Below the pieces are notes generated by a model. The model was not told the DNA's origin, ran no database searches, and saw nothing but the letters and a program-made list of their open reading frames with translations. Below are positions 21,301 through 32,253 of a stretch of 64,000 nucleotides of DNA, piece by piece (position 1 is the first letter of the stretch; each line of letters starts with the position of its first letter). The stretch is taken from positions 1 to 64,000 of the forward strand of contig NW_023501089.1 of assembly GCF_014066305.1 (NCBI RefSeq), read 5' to 3'. Origin of the DNA: Letharia columbiana. Its lineage: Eukaryota > Ascomycota > Lecanoromycetes > Lecanorales > Parmeliaceae. The translations under genes were made by a program, and so were the position numbers.

Positions 21301-23055
21301 TGGCTCCGAGGGGACCTGAGGCAAAGAAACCACCTAACCCCAGTCAGCAAGATGGCAGACACATTTGAGACGCTGCGTTTCAAAATTTCACTGGAGGAAC
21401 GCCCGGACGATTTTCTCATGCTGCTGGCAAGCTCTGTTGTTGAGGTATGTGATACTCTCAATCACACAAATGCCGAAGAGCTTGCCGTTGCAACAACCGA
21501 TATTGCAAAAGAAGAACCGAATCGAGAGGAACAGCGCCGGCACATAAGATACGGTCTTCTTGAGAGTCTTCGACGTCTATTCTCCTCCATGGAACCTTTA
21601 TCGACTCTGCTACGCAGGACTAATTCGGTGATCGTGAGTCGCCTTTTAAGAGTCATGACGCCAGAAGAGTTTGCGACTCAGAAGTGGTTTGATATGAAGC
21701 AGAAGCTGTCCTCTGACGAACTAGGTCTCCTTGATTTTGATGAGAAGGCGGCTTATTTGTGTCTCATAGCGGAACTGCTTTGGGAATACCGAGGCCCGAG
21801 GTACATCCTGGATTTGCAGAACGTCTTTTCCACTGTGATTACCGAGTGCTTATCTATGAGGATAAAAGCGCGACAGTCAACTGTTCTGCAAAGAGACCGG
21901 GCAGGTATACATGCTTTGTCCCGTAGTAGTTACATTTCCGGTAGCTTTGGAAGGGACGTTATCTCCAAAAGCAAGACCAAAGTAGATAGAGATCTCATCA
22001 CTCCGCTCAGCTATATATGGGCAATCACTCTCCCGGTTGCCCAAGTGACGTCCGACCCTAGGCAACGGTGGAAGACTTCGCGCATTGGTGATTCCCACAT
22101 CGGGCCTCTGGATCTTTGTCAACGTGAATGGAGCCTTCATCTTGTCTCAAGCGTTAGCAAAATCTACAAACGTCTTCGTGCTGACCAAGGTGATGAATCG
22201 GTTAGATATGCGCGGTTTCTCAATTACTTCGCGGATCTGAGCGTTAGGTACTCTTTGATGAACATATACTCGAATCTGGAGGACTGGGAAAGGCTTCAAC
22301 GTGAGCTTGTGACGGTTTTACCATGTGATGACGTGCTGCGCTTCTGCAGCACACCGAAGGCGTTTCCATGGGAGGCTGAATTAGTCGCTAGTGTGGAAGA
22401 ACATGCATCGTCACCACCACCGTACACACCTCAACACAATGACCAAGAGGTCTTTTGGCCTTTTCTGTTCTCAAGACTGTTCAAGGCGGCCAGAGATTTG
22501 ATGGCAGGCCAAGTTTCGCACACTTCAGGGGTATCCGAGGCGTCCTCCGAGTCTACTCGGCTTCAAGAACATGAGGCTAAAAGTCAAAATGCCGCCGCAG
22601 AAATCGAATCTCGGCTGGAGGCAGCAGCATCTCAGCGTCAGTCACAGGAACAAAAACGTCCTCGGAACAACATATCGAGACTTCGGGCCTTGGGCCTACC
22701 TGACTCTTTCAGCTGCATCGCAGATCCTAACGTTGATAGTGCAATAGCACACTTCTTCACCCTTGCGCAAAAGAAGGAGATACTCAACGAAGCGGAAGCG
22801 AAGGACCTGCGACTGAAGATCAGGGCTGTGGCGCGGATGTCGCCCGAGTCGTATGCTAAGTACCTGGGGAACTTGGAAATCATCTATCAGCTCGCACAAA
22901 AGCTTTCTGCCAAAGTTCCAGGATCGATGCACGTTGGGTACCCATCGGATGAAAGCGATACAGGGAGTTCAGACGATTATATGGAGGAGGAAACGGACGA
23001 AGACATCGAATTTGATACTAATGCCGGGATGACGCAGTTTGACTGGGGCTGGTGA
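18311..23055 (+). CDS. NLR-type receptor: RRM-like, SesB-like hydrolase and NB-ARC
   Basis: Seven exons keep one frame: 18311-18609, 18684-18924, 18968-19027, 19079-19372, 19419-19593, 19641-19821, 19875-23055; 1476 residues. Residues 8-95 look like an RRM (VRVSNLSPSLGVSRLHSFL...). Residues about 100-330 form an alpha/beta hydrolase of the SesB/DUF676 type: IIAVHGLNGHAYGTW, NARILVYGYNS, and a nucleophile elbow FICHSLGGIVVK (Ser192; usual G replaced by Cys190). ATPHGGS follows. Residues from about 390 are NB-ARC: P-loop GLGGVGKT (412-419, split by an intron), Walker B LLVFDN (about 510), VLITTRDR, and a C-F-P-L-E-I motif like GLPLAI. The last 700 residues show no clear TPR, ankyrin or WD40 repeats and end in an acidic tail. 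Such fungal STAND proteins act in non-self recognition; that role is inferred. Confidence 0.85.
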
Positions 23056-23221
23056 AGAGGTTACTGTCACATTGATCGCAAGTGCGACATTCGTATATGC
23101 TGGCGAATGTTAGTCTGCTAGGGAAAATGCTATTTCAGATTCAATGTGTAGGGGGCGTTTGGTCTGGTCTTCTTACAGTTCTCCTTCTGTGTACCTACTG
23201 GACTTTCCATCTACAAAAAAT

Positions 23222-24205
23222 CTACTGCATAGCCTTAACACCAAGCAACTCCTGCGCGTTTCCATAGGCAACCTTGTCCATCTCCTCCTTCGAACATAGC
23301 CCACTTCTCCCAAGCTCATCCATAAAGTCTTTCCCTTCCTCGTTGCTCGAGAATGGATAGTCAACGCTGTAGAGAATGTGCTCAATCTTACAGACTCTCA
23401 GCAGACACGCCATAGGGGGCACAGAAAACATGCCAGCGGTGGTGATATAGATGTTCTGATCCCACACGGTCTGTAGATCTCGCTGCCGCTCCGGCCATTG
23501 CTTCTTGGTGAAGCGTATGATGCGATCCAGCATGTACGGCAGCATCTCGCCCATGTGTCCAATGATGATCTTCAGCGTGGGATACTGGTCGAACAAGCCG
23601 CTGGCAAAGAGGCGCAGTATGTGCACGCCGGTTTCCGAATGCCAGCCCCAGCAGTAGCTGTCGAGGCCTTGCGCTACGATCTCGGGATAATTGCCGGAGC
23701 CTTTCGCCATTGCCGGGCCCGGAATTGTCGGGTGCAGATAGATGGGCACGTCGAGGGCTTGGCATTGGGAAAAGACGGGCCAGAAGAAAGCGTCATCGTA
23801 AAAGCGACCTTTCTCATGGTTGTTGACCAATGCCCCCACGAATCCCAGGGTCTTGACACAACGCTCCAATTCCTCGGCGGCAGCGGCAGGCTCGTTCATG
23901 GGAACCATGGCGAAGCCCGCAAAGCGCCCTTTGCTCCCTTCCACCGCGGACTTGAGCTCATCGTTGGCTTTGCGGCAGATCTCTTTGGGCGCCGAGCCGT
24001 TCGTGGGGCCGTGGGATATCACCTGCAGCGTCACCGAGCCAGCGTCCATGTCTTTGAGTCGTTCATCACTGAGATTCGATAGCTGGGTCGTAATTGGAGG
24101 AGGAAAGTGTTGGATAGCGGTCGGAGCTGCATCAGAGGCCCATGCACGAGTGGTTTCGGAGAAGAAGTGCTCTTCGAGAGTAATCAAAGGTCCACTCTTG
24201 GCCAT
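23222..24205 (-). CDS. Amidohydrolase-2 family protein (hydroxybenzoate decarboxylase-like)
   Basis: A single exon of 327 residues. It carries the ACMSD/dihydroxybenzoate decarboxylase-type residues of the amidohydrolase-2 family: EEHF (Glu11-His13), YLHPT (His158), IIGHMGEMLP (His217), and SVDYPFSS (Asp282). Members bind a divalent metal with these residues and decarboxylate small aromatics such as 2,3-dihydroxybenzoate or gamma-resorcylate; the exact substrate cannot be read here. The conserved YGNAQELLGV tail closes the fold. No signal peptide, so cytosolic. It faces the NLR gene tail to tail, with no evident pathway partner. Confidence 0.85.
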   Translation of the reverse strand: MAKSGPLITLEEHFFSETTRAWASDAAPTAIQHFPPPITTQLSNLSDERLKDMDAGSVTLQVISHGPTNGSAPKEICRKANDELKSAVEGSKGRFAGFAMVPMNEPAAAAEELERCVKTLGFVGALVNNHEKGRFYDDAFFWPVFSQCQALDVPIYLHPTIPGPAMAKGSGNYPEIVAQGLDSYCWGWHSETGVHILRLFASGLFDQYPTLKIIIGHMGEMLPYMLDRIIRFTKKQWPERQRDLQTVWDQNIYITTAGMFSVPPMACLLRVCKIEHILYSVDYPFSSNEEGKDFMDELGRSGLCSKEEMDKVAYGNAQELLGVKAMQ

Positions 24206-25057
24206 TATTGAAGATTCCTTTTCTCAAACTGTTCTTTGTGGCGAGGGCAGGTGTTGTGTGATTTCTTGATTAGGTTAATGTCTTTTAATTTATTTTTTTG
24301 TTTTATAATGCCGATAAAAAGATATTAAATGACGTGCATGACTTTGTCGCTCATGGGCGCCGGAAGGCTAAAGTGATTCTCAGCGCCAAGCCTTAGTGTA
24401 CAGCAGTCCTTTGAGCAACTCCCAATACCCAGAGAAAAGTCAATAGACGCAAGCGAATACTCTACAACATCTCATCCCTTTCTCACAGTCTCAGAAGCCT
24501 TACGGCTGGCATGCGCTGCATTTTGCAAAGCTTTCACTCCCCGACTATCCACACGACTGCCCAAGGCGTTCTCATCCACGAAACATGCATGTGGAAAGGT
24601 ACATCCAACAGCGCAGGGGGAACTCCGGCCGCAGCAACCGCTACAGGCCTCTTCTCACGAGAGAAGAACGCGCTGCTGGATTCTGGACGCAATAAGCTCG
24701 AAAAGGTTCACCCTGATCCAAGCTTACCAATGTGTTCCCAAGAATGTTTGGATTGAAGGGTAGGAAACACTCTGATCCGGTATCATCCACAAAGCCAGCG
24801 GAATTTTCGGACCGGAGTCAAATTCAGAAATTGTGCCCCCACCTCAATCAGTCCCGCATCTACCATGCAGCCTAGTCTGGTGCTCTAGTCTGCTGCTATG
24901 CCTCAGCTCCTATTTGCTGGGCCGCGGAGCACTCACGCCCCTTTGACCGTAAAGTAATCAGAGAGATAAGAAATCATATCTCTAGCACCATAAACCCGCG
25001 TAGGCAACTCTTGCAACGCATCATTGACCCAAGCCTTATCCTCAACCAAGCGGTAGA
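24206..25057. other. Intergenic, likely promoter region
   Basis: Lies between divergent genes. An AT-rich patch is at 24260-24330. No gene recognised. Confidence 0.5.
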
Positions 25058-25732
25058 TTGAACTCCTTGCCTATCAGTATGGCTGGGGCTTTCTTAACTC
25101 AGCTTGTCACAATCGAATTACGGGAAGACGAAAGTTGCATGATTTGTATGGAGGCATGCGGCGCTACCCTTTCCGAGAACAGAGCTGCCGAGAAAGCCGT
25201 CTGTCTACTCTGCGGTCACGTTATTGGCTCAAGGTGCATCACAATATGGCTTTCCCCAGAGAACAGTAACCAGAATTCTTGCCCTTACTGTCGATGCGAG
25301 CTTTTCGTCCTCACCCAAAAAGGGAAAAATGTCGACGATGAGGACGAGGAAGAAGATGAACCTGCGTGGCGCTACCGCCTGTGGCGAAAAGAGTGGGACG
25401 TCGTCCAAGGAACACTAAACACACAGGGCAATACAACCCTCGAAGCGCAATGGCTACAGTGGCGGAGGGACTGGAACACGGCAGCAACTCGGTTGGAGCA
25501 AGGCAGCATGGAAAGAGCGACGGCGGCACGAAATTTGCTTCAGACCCAGCTAGGACTGTCGCAAGGGTTCTTCGATGGACTCGGAACCGAATGGCCAATT
25601 GCGGAGGTCGCGTTATCTCTTCAGACCATGCGCTTCAGGGAATGCCGCCTTTACAACCAGTTCGCCGCTGGTTCTTCTCAGTACTTGCAAACTCCGCCTG
25701 ACCGGTCGATTTCGAAGAATCAGGAAAGATAG
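25058..25732 (+). CDS. RING-finger protein with a modified zinc site
   Basis: A single exon of 224 residues; a second in-frame ATG at 25079 (MAGAFLTQL) is an alternative start. The RING reads CMIC...VCLLCGHVIGSRCITIWL...CPYCRCEL: paired Cys, C-x-H, then Cys and CPxC. The position normally filled by the fifth ligand (G-H-V-x-C) is Gly (GHVIG). An acidic stretch (DDEDEEEDE) follows, then a Trp/Gln-rich helix region. RING proteins are mostly E3 ubiquitin ligases, but loss of one ligand leaves activity uncertain. A related RING gene is at 38455-39387 with the same Gly. Confidence 0.75.
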   Translation: MNSLPISMAGAFLTQLVTIELREDESCMICMEACGATLSENRAAEKAVCLLCGHVIGSRCITIWLSPENSNQNSCPYCRCELFVLTQKGKNVDDEDEEEDEPAWRYRLWRKEWDVVQGTLNTQGNTTLEAQWLQWRRDWNTAATRLEQGSMERATAARNLLQTQLGLSQGFFDGLGTEWPIAEVALSLQTMRFRECRLYNQFAAGSSQYLQTPPDRSISKNQER

Positions 25733-27200
25733 GCTCTTCAAGGAACTCAAGCGTTGCGGAGCGTTTCGTAGTGTTCTGATGTCGATTGTTAACAAGCGCA
25801 AGAAGTGGGACATACTTCGTGGACAAGGGCTCGTTTGGGATATGACTTGTGGGGTCTGGTAGTCGAATGCTTATTAGATGTCTGTCAATCTCAAGAGGTG
25901 TTAAGTCTATAAGTATGTTAGTGGTCAAGCGAAGCGATGTCCATAAAGAAATAGCAGTGCTGTTGTATAATTAGAGCGGTTCACAATTTTTTTTCTCATC
26001 TAGCTCTATGTTGCTCCTTTTCTTTCTGCGATACGTCTTTCACAACGTTACAATATGCAAAGCGTACCGGAATCTCAAGTAGTAGACTCACATTGAAACG
26101 ATGAGAGCGCGACCGTGGAGCAGCAAATGTTCTAGTCTGCGCTGAAGATATATCCCTCCGTGCAAATGGAATGGCCTACCACAGTACATTGCCCGAGAAG
26201 CCCATTCTTCATCCTCATTTCCACTCGATTGAAACTACCTGTTGTTCATGCACGCCAACCATCCTTTATTTGAATTGAACAAGGCAGGTTTCGATCATCG
26301 CTCCGAAATGGACAATGGAATCTTGATGTCAGTGATGGCTTTGTCCGAGATATGGTAATCGTACCACAACTGTAGGCCGTACTGCAGCGTCAAACAGCTT
26401 CAGCCCTCTCTCTCTGGCTCTATGCATTATCTTGCCCCAGATCTTCAGCTCGGAAGCCTATTCAACATTCACATCCCAACATGGCAGACGAATTCCGGTT
26501 TCCCGCTTCGCATGATCGCAAATCGCGAAATTGCCAGATAGTACCTGCATGACTTGCAAAAAAGGATAACTACAGAGCGCCAGCAAGAGCTCCTACGAAT
26601 GATGACTTGTCATTTTCCTCTCGGGAGGCCAGCCACCTGGCTCTCATCTTGCCGAAATCGAATATTTATACTGAGGTTCGATTTGCTCGGGTACCAGGAA
26701 GTGTGAAGCAGTAATTCGTCTTTCATGTGGTCCTGCGGTTGGCGAAAAGGGCATCGAGGCATGGATTCTGCGTTCACGGGATGAAAGGTTATGTGCGTCA
26801 AGCCTAACTTGAAGTGCGCGTGGGGCCGCTCAGACAAACAGCACAGATGTCAAGATCATGATAGAAGACAATCCATCTCATGCTGGTTGGATAATGTTCC
26901 CAGAGCGCAGTGCTGGACCAGGGGCAGTTTCCGGCACGCTATCCAACGGACGAACAAGACACGCCGACACTAAGGGCATGTGTACCGCCGCTCACCATCT
27001 AGTCTGGCTAAGTCTGCGCAACCAAGGCGTATGCTGCGTCGGAAACTTCTGATCAATATTATCATGCAAACCGAATGAAACGAAAAAGGAAAATCAGTAC
27101 GTTCCCGAGACACGCAACGTGGACAAGTTTGTGTGTTCAAACTTGAAGATAGCAGAGCGCCGTTCCTAAACTCTTCATATCTCTCCGCTGCAAGTTGTCT
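25733..27200. other. Intergenic, no gene recognised
   Basis: Small ORFs on both strands, none with family resemblance or convincing splice joins. Confidence 0.45.
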
Positions 27201-27759
27201 ATGGCTCTCAACCCTTCAGTAGGACCTGATCAACCATACTCCAAGGACCTGTTCGACCCTTATCGAGTACTAGAGATGATCGTCTCATTTAAGATAGCCA
27301 GTAAGATACATGACGGAACGGCCTCGTCTTTCCTAAACGCAATGGCCAACCTGGGCGACAATCCCAACATGAAGTCCACCAACGCCGTCCTCAACTCATT
27401 CGGCGATCTCAACCACACGGAACAGGACAAAGTCATGGAAAGTCCCAAGGTAATGTTTCGAGCATGTAAATCACTCGAGGGGTGGGGAAACAGACGCTAA
27501 GATTGATCAGTACTGGAATTCGCTTGCAAAGTGGGGCACGGAAGAAGACCGCGAGGAAATGTCTCGCAGGAACGTGGACAGACTCAAGGGAGATCTGGAA
27601 GATACGACTCAAGGTGTCAGCACGAGAAAGTCCGCGGCGGTCAAGGCTGAAGCGGCTCGGTTGCTTGCTACGATTCCCAAAGAAGGTAAGCTGTTCGAAT
27701 GGACGAGGGCAATGGTCTGCAAAGAAGATTCAGGGGATGGTTCTGCAGCTGGCAAATGA
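27201..27759 (+). CDS. Small protein of unknown function
   Basis: Exons 27201-27449 and 27511-27685 join across a GTAATG...CAG intron, keeping frame. The end is ambiguous: a further 63 nt GTAAGC...CAG stretch (27686-27748) is a multiple of three without stops, so it may be an intron leaving an 11 nt last exon or may be retained as coding; either way the stop is TGA at 27759 (144 or 165 residues). The product is hydrophilic and helical, with YWNSLAKWGTEEDREEMS and an RKSAAVKAEAARLLATI helix. No signal peptide and no family I recognise. Confidence 0.55.
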
Positions 27760-28009
27760 GGGTTGGGACGAAGTCAATGAGCAGGTACTTGGGGTTCATG
27801 CTGTGAGACAAAGGTGGAGCAGCGGATTGACAAAGCCGAGGGAACCCCGTGTAAGAGCGCCAGGTTTTCGTTCGTAGTCACTGCTCTCTTAAGAATGTCT
27901 AATCCATAAGTAGTGAACCCGCCTTGTTGACTTTCTCGCCTCATTCCCGTATGATTGTAAATTCTATCAATTTGCTCCTCCCACGCCCCATCCCTCATCC
28001 CTCCTGAAA

Positions 28010-28809
28010 GCCGTCGATATCTCCGTATCCCCCATTGTCGCTCCGCACTTCTATATAAAATCCGTCTCTTCGCCGGCAAGCTCCCACACACGTTGCCACG
28101 AAGAGCCATCCTATCCATGCACCTCACCCGTCTCAAAACCCAATGGGTAGACACCAGGTTCAATGTGTCCTAGCTGATGTCTGAAAAGTAACGAATCTGA
28201 CATGCTGCGTAGCAGCTCGACGAATGTCTTGCGATTCTCCCAGTCGAAGAGATGGAAGAGGGAGCCGGCGAAAACCCTCTCCAAAAATACCCTCCAACCT
28301 TGCCAGGGTATGCGAGTTTTGCAGGAGATCCGCCCTGACAAACGTGCTTTGCAACCTTCCTCTGTCCAGAGAAACATCGTGATCAGTATTTATCAATCCC
28401 TGGTTCAGATGTAGGCCACAGATGTTCTCGGATAACGCACCATCGTGGACTATCCGCCGGATATCTTGCCGAAGCATCAACCCAGATCCAAAAGCTTCTC
28501 GTCATCTTTGATGTGCGTTACGATTGATGGATAGAGGGGAGTGAGGTGGATACCCAACTGGAGGAACACGAAAGAGCCGATGCAGGGGCATGGAAACGGA
28601 AATTGTCAACCTCGATCGCGAAATCAATTGAAAGAAACGGTGCGATTTAAACCCACCTTTTCTCTGACATGATCTATTAGGCGATTCGGACGTATACCGC
28701 TGTACTTCTCTAGCAAATCTCGTGCTGGTTGCGGAGTTGTTCCTACATCGGCCCTGTTCCAAAGCAGGTCTTTGTTCGCAGCACTAGGCTTAGGTTGGGT
28801 TTCAGTCAT
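28010..28809 (-). pseudogene. Decayed SAM-dependent methyltransferase gene
   Basis: Pieces of a common fungal methyltransferase lie in order but in different frames: 28809 onward RDLLEKYSGI...RLIDHV; about 28590 PCPCIGSFVFL...HIKDDEKLLDLG, where the SAM-binding G-x-G-x-G is corrupted to GLMLRQ; 28470 QDIRRIVHDGALSENICGL; FVRADLL...LARLEG; then from 28285, in another frame, FAGSLFHLFDWENR; and finally WELAGEETDF past a stop. The E/D-x-G-x-G loss and frame breaks make it inactive. It sits beside the MFS transporter gene. Confidence 0.7.
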
Positions 28810-29065
28810 ACTCGGAATGAGGTGCGGTGAAATTGATGAGGGGTCGCAGGTCTCTATCGTACAATACGTGAGGGTAGGCAGACCTGCGATTCTCGTTAGG
28901 TCTGAGAAATTGCTCGCAAGCTGGTAGGCACTAGGTAGGTAAGATCTTACGAAAATGATTAGGCATCAAAGCTGAAATCTGTGAACAGCTGAGTGAGTAA
29001 TAAATCTCACTCAGAATACTGTGGGGCGTCTATAGACGTCCTCTTTGAAAGATGGAAGACCTGAC

Positions 29066-30690
29066 TTAATCCTTGTACACGATGCTGACTGTAAATAGCA
29101 CGACCACCATAACGGCATTCACAGCCGCAAAGATACCAAAACCAATCTTCCTTTTTACATCGAGTCTCCCTACCACAAAATCACCGTCCAGATCTCTCCT
29201 CACTAACGGAATAGCCAACAAAAAGCCCACCCCAGCAAGCCAATAGCCTACCGGTATCATCACTGCCAGCGCGATCTTCGTGCCATCAAGATAGGCTTGG
29301 CTGCTCGGATCAACATTCCTCAGGGCAAGACCTATGATCTCCGGACCAGTTGAGTATATGATGACCTGTATAGCATCCCAGATGGAGAGTGCGAAGGTTT
29401 TATAGCGTGGCGGGAAGAGAAGAACAATGATACTGTTGATGGCCCCAAGCCAGAGTTCCGCTGTGATGTATGCTGCGCTCATGGTACCATAAAGGACCCT
29501 CACGCCGCTGTCTTGGTTGCCTCCCGAGGCTTCCAGCGAGAAGAGCATCAAGAGGACGAAGATCGAAGAGATCATGCCCCCAACACCTACGAGGTAGAGG
29601 GGCAGTATTTTCGTCTTGTGCCAGTACGCAGACGTGAGTAGACCTCCTAGCAACACTGCTACAGAGCCAACCACGCCGACTATAATGCCGTAGTCCGAGA
29701 GTAGGTTGGACTTCGAGGGATAGAGAGTTGAGAGATAAGTCGGCATATAGTAGCCGAAAACATTGCCTGCGAGCTGGCGAAAGGAAGCTGCGAGAACTAG
29801 AAGCCAAAAAGATCGCATATGGAGAATGTAGTCCAGGGTCGCTGTCAGGTCTTTGCTGGCCATAGAAAGCTTAGCGCTCCTCGTAGCGGTTTGGGAAATT
29901 GTATGATCGCCCGGTATATCGGGAAAGGAATCGTTAACTAATGAGGTTTGTCGAAGGGGTTCGCGAATTAATAGCCGAATGAAAACAGCGACCACGATAC
30001 CGACAATGCCGATGGCGATGAGAGCGGTATTCCAAGGCGTGTTGGTCCTAGCAAACGCGACAGCGATTTGCCCGGATACCGCTTCCCCAATGTAGACGCC
30101 TACATATAGTATGCTGATTTGTATATTAGTGCAAGGGAAAAGGGAGGCACCATGAAGCCTTACCTTTCTCCAACGAACACATACTCTTTCCCCATCAGAT
30201 CGCTGATCAGGCTCACACTCAAGCATTCCACGGGTGCTTGACCGATGCCCATACCAATCCTGGCAAGCAGTATCTGCCAGAAGTTGTGACTCAACCCTTG
30301 AAAGATTGCACACAGGCTCCACCAGATTGCAGACACTGTTAGAACCCAAACCCTGGCTGTCGTATAGTCAGCGATATACGCCGCTGGCAATGCGAGCAGT
30401 GCGTAGACGATGCCGGTCGCATAACCTGACAAGATACCATAGGAGGCTTCTGATAGTTTGAGGGAGGTGATGACCTCATCTTGAAAGTAGGAAAGGACAA
30501 ATTTATCGTATTGGGCAAGGAAATAGTTGAGGAAGAGGAGGACCAAGGAGATGATTATGCGCCAAGCGGGCTCTGTTGGTTTGGTTGTAAGAGATTTAGA
30601 AGGCTGTAGTTGCTGTGAGGAGACCTCGATCGCGGGAGTCGGGTAATCTTCCCTAACATTGATGTCTTCCCTTTTTGTAGTCTTCTCCAT
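29066..30690 (-). CDS. Major facilitator superfamily transporter (spinster-like)
   Basis: Exons 30690-30164 and 30113-29066, donor GTAAGG, 50 nt intron, 524 residues. The N-terminal 40 residues are hydrophilic; about twelve hydrophobic segments follow. The first half has the pattern QYDKFVLSYFQDEV, GYATGIVYALLALPAAYIAD, a loop R-V-W, and ARIGMGIGQAPVECLSVSLI, resembling spinster-type and general-substrate MFS proteins; VGESILYVGVYIGEAVSGQI lies across the splice junction. A long central loop separates the halves. The protein is a membrane permease of unknown cargo. It shares strand and neighbourhood with a lipid phosphotransferase and a flavin monooxygenase. Confidence 0.88.
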
Positions 30691-30899
30691 GGTGTGTTCT
30701 CACTCACTCACCAACGAGCGATGGCGTCTCTGACGTTCTTTTTTTCGATGGTCTTCAAATGCGGGGTTCATGTAGTCCTGTCGTTAATTGTATCGTCGTG
30801 TCCGTACCCTTGTCGTCCTCACCACTCGTAGTTGAGAAACGCATTTGGCACGTAGATGGTGGGCATTGTGGCCGTCGTGTCTCGTTGTTCTCCCGAAAA

Positions 30900-31517
30900 T
30901 CATCCCAACGCTGGAACAACCCAAGCCACCCTCTGAACGATTCCCACGCTTACCAGAACAGCCATCAACCAACAAAGCCCTTCAATATAGCCTGGAAACA
31001 CAAGCATCCCAGTAAACAAGACACCACTCTCCAACCCCTCAACCAAAGCAGGCCGCATCATTAAACTTGTCAATTCTTTTCCCGATGCACTGTCTTTCGC
31101 TTGCCGCTTCTCTGAGATGGCGGCTATGTAGAACAAAATGAAATTGTTCACATGGAACGTGGCTTCGAGAATGGCAACGGCTTGCCAACATCTGATTGTC
31201 GACTCTTGTCCGGCTGAGATGGTAATTGGAATGATCGAGTAGACGATGAAGTCTCCCAAAAGATCGAGAAAGCCCCCTAAGTCTGACGCTGTATTACGAT
31301 GACGAGCTAACGCGCCGTCTAGGCAATCAAGAAAGCGGTTAAGAGCCCAGAAGCCTGCGGACAATAGAGGCGAATTCAGATAGGCGCAGTAGCAGGAAAG
31401 AAGGCCAGCGAGGAATGCAGCAGCTGTGACGTGATAAGGGGTAATCTGACTGGGTATAAAGCGACAGCATGGATCGAAGAAGTTGTCTTTCAAAGAGCGG
31501 AGTCGAATGTCAAACAT
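30900..31517 (-). CDS. CDP-alcohol phosphatidyltransferase family protein
   Basis: 205 residues from the ATG at 31517; the frame is open further up to 31661, but the upstream part is not lipid-enzyme-like, so I prefer the inner start. The diagnostic CDP-alcohol motif is complete at residues 64-89: D-C-L-D-G-A-L-A-R, eight residues, G-G-F-L-D-L-L-G-D, matching D-x2-D-G-x2-A-R-x8-G-x3-D-x3-D. Several TM helices flank it. The family transfers a phosphoalcohol from a CDP-alcohol to an acceptor at a membrane, as in phospholipid synthesis. It is short and lies between a transporter and a monooxygenase gene, so it may be an accessory rather than a housekeeping enzyme. Confidence 0.85.
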   Translation of the reverse strand: MFDIRLRSLKDNFFDPCCRFIPSQITPYHVTAAAFLAGLLSCYCAYLNSPLLSAGFWALNRFLDCLDGALARHRNTASDLGGFLDLLGDFIVYSIIPITISAGQESTIRCWQAVAILEATFHVNNFILFYIAAISEKRQAKDSASGKELTSLMMRPALVEGLESGVLFTGMLVFPGYIEGLCWLMAVLVSVGIVQRVAWVVPALG

Positions 31518-32253
31518 GTTCACAGTTTTGACCGGGTTGGGGAATGTTGAAGTCGAGGAGAAAGAAGGAAGACAGAAAGAATGCCAACACAAGCCACGTG
31601 ACGTGTAATCGGGTCGTCCTTTCCCAAGTAATGTCCTTATCGAATCAAGACTATGACGCACTCCAGCTCCGGCGAGTATATGTTTTTGCTATTGTCTGCC
31701 AGAGAGCGGGAGTTGTATGTCACTGCGCCTGGAAGTCAAGATGCCATCCTCTATCTCATACCTGCGTGCCATCCTTGGCCTCGTCCTTACTAATGCCATC
31801 GCGTAACCCTTCCCCCTACCAACGCATCCTAATCAGGCTCTATAACCACCTATACCACACACCCGTCTACCGCGCACCCACCTTCAAAACATTCTGGACA
31901 GTGCTCTGCTACGCCATTATTGTCGTCTCCTACACCCACAGGTACATGCACAATCCGTGTCTTCAACGGAGGTCCAGAAAGAGGGCATTTACAGCAAGCC
32001 CATACCCAAGCTTCGGCGGCGAAAGCATCGCATTAGCGGTTGTTGGTGGATATAAATTCGGGAATGGATCTAGAATGGAACTAGAACAAGATCTTGCCCG
32101 CCGGTTGGACAGCTGGAAGCAAGAGGCACAATGCCCATCATAGAAATTGGACCAAATACTACCAGCCCCTAATTTCACTGCTGGAAATAAGCCCCGGATT
32201 TGGTGACGGAGACCAAGTCAGACGGGAAGTATGGTGGAACGGTATTGACAATC
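31518..32253. other. Intergenic; possible small plus-strand ORF
   Basis: An open frame at 31544-32143 contains MPSRNPSPYQRI and a hydrophobic span (FWTVLCYAIIVVSY). It shows no family resemblance and overlaps the promoter of the minus-strand gene, so I do not call it. Confidence 0.35.

Noticed and set aside
31544..32143. A 199-residue plus-strand ORF with a hydrophobic segment
   Set aside because: Overlaps the start of the minus-strand lipid transferase gene and shows no family pattern.
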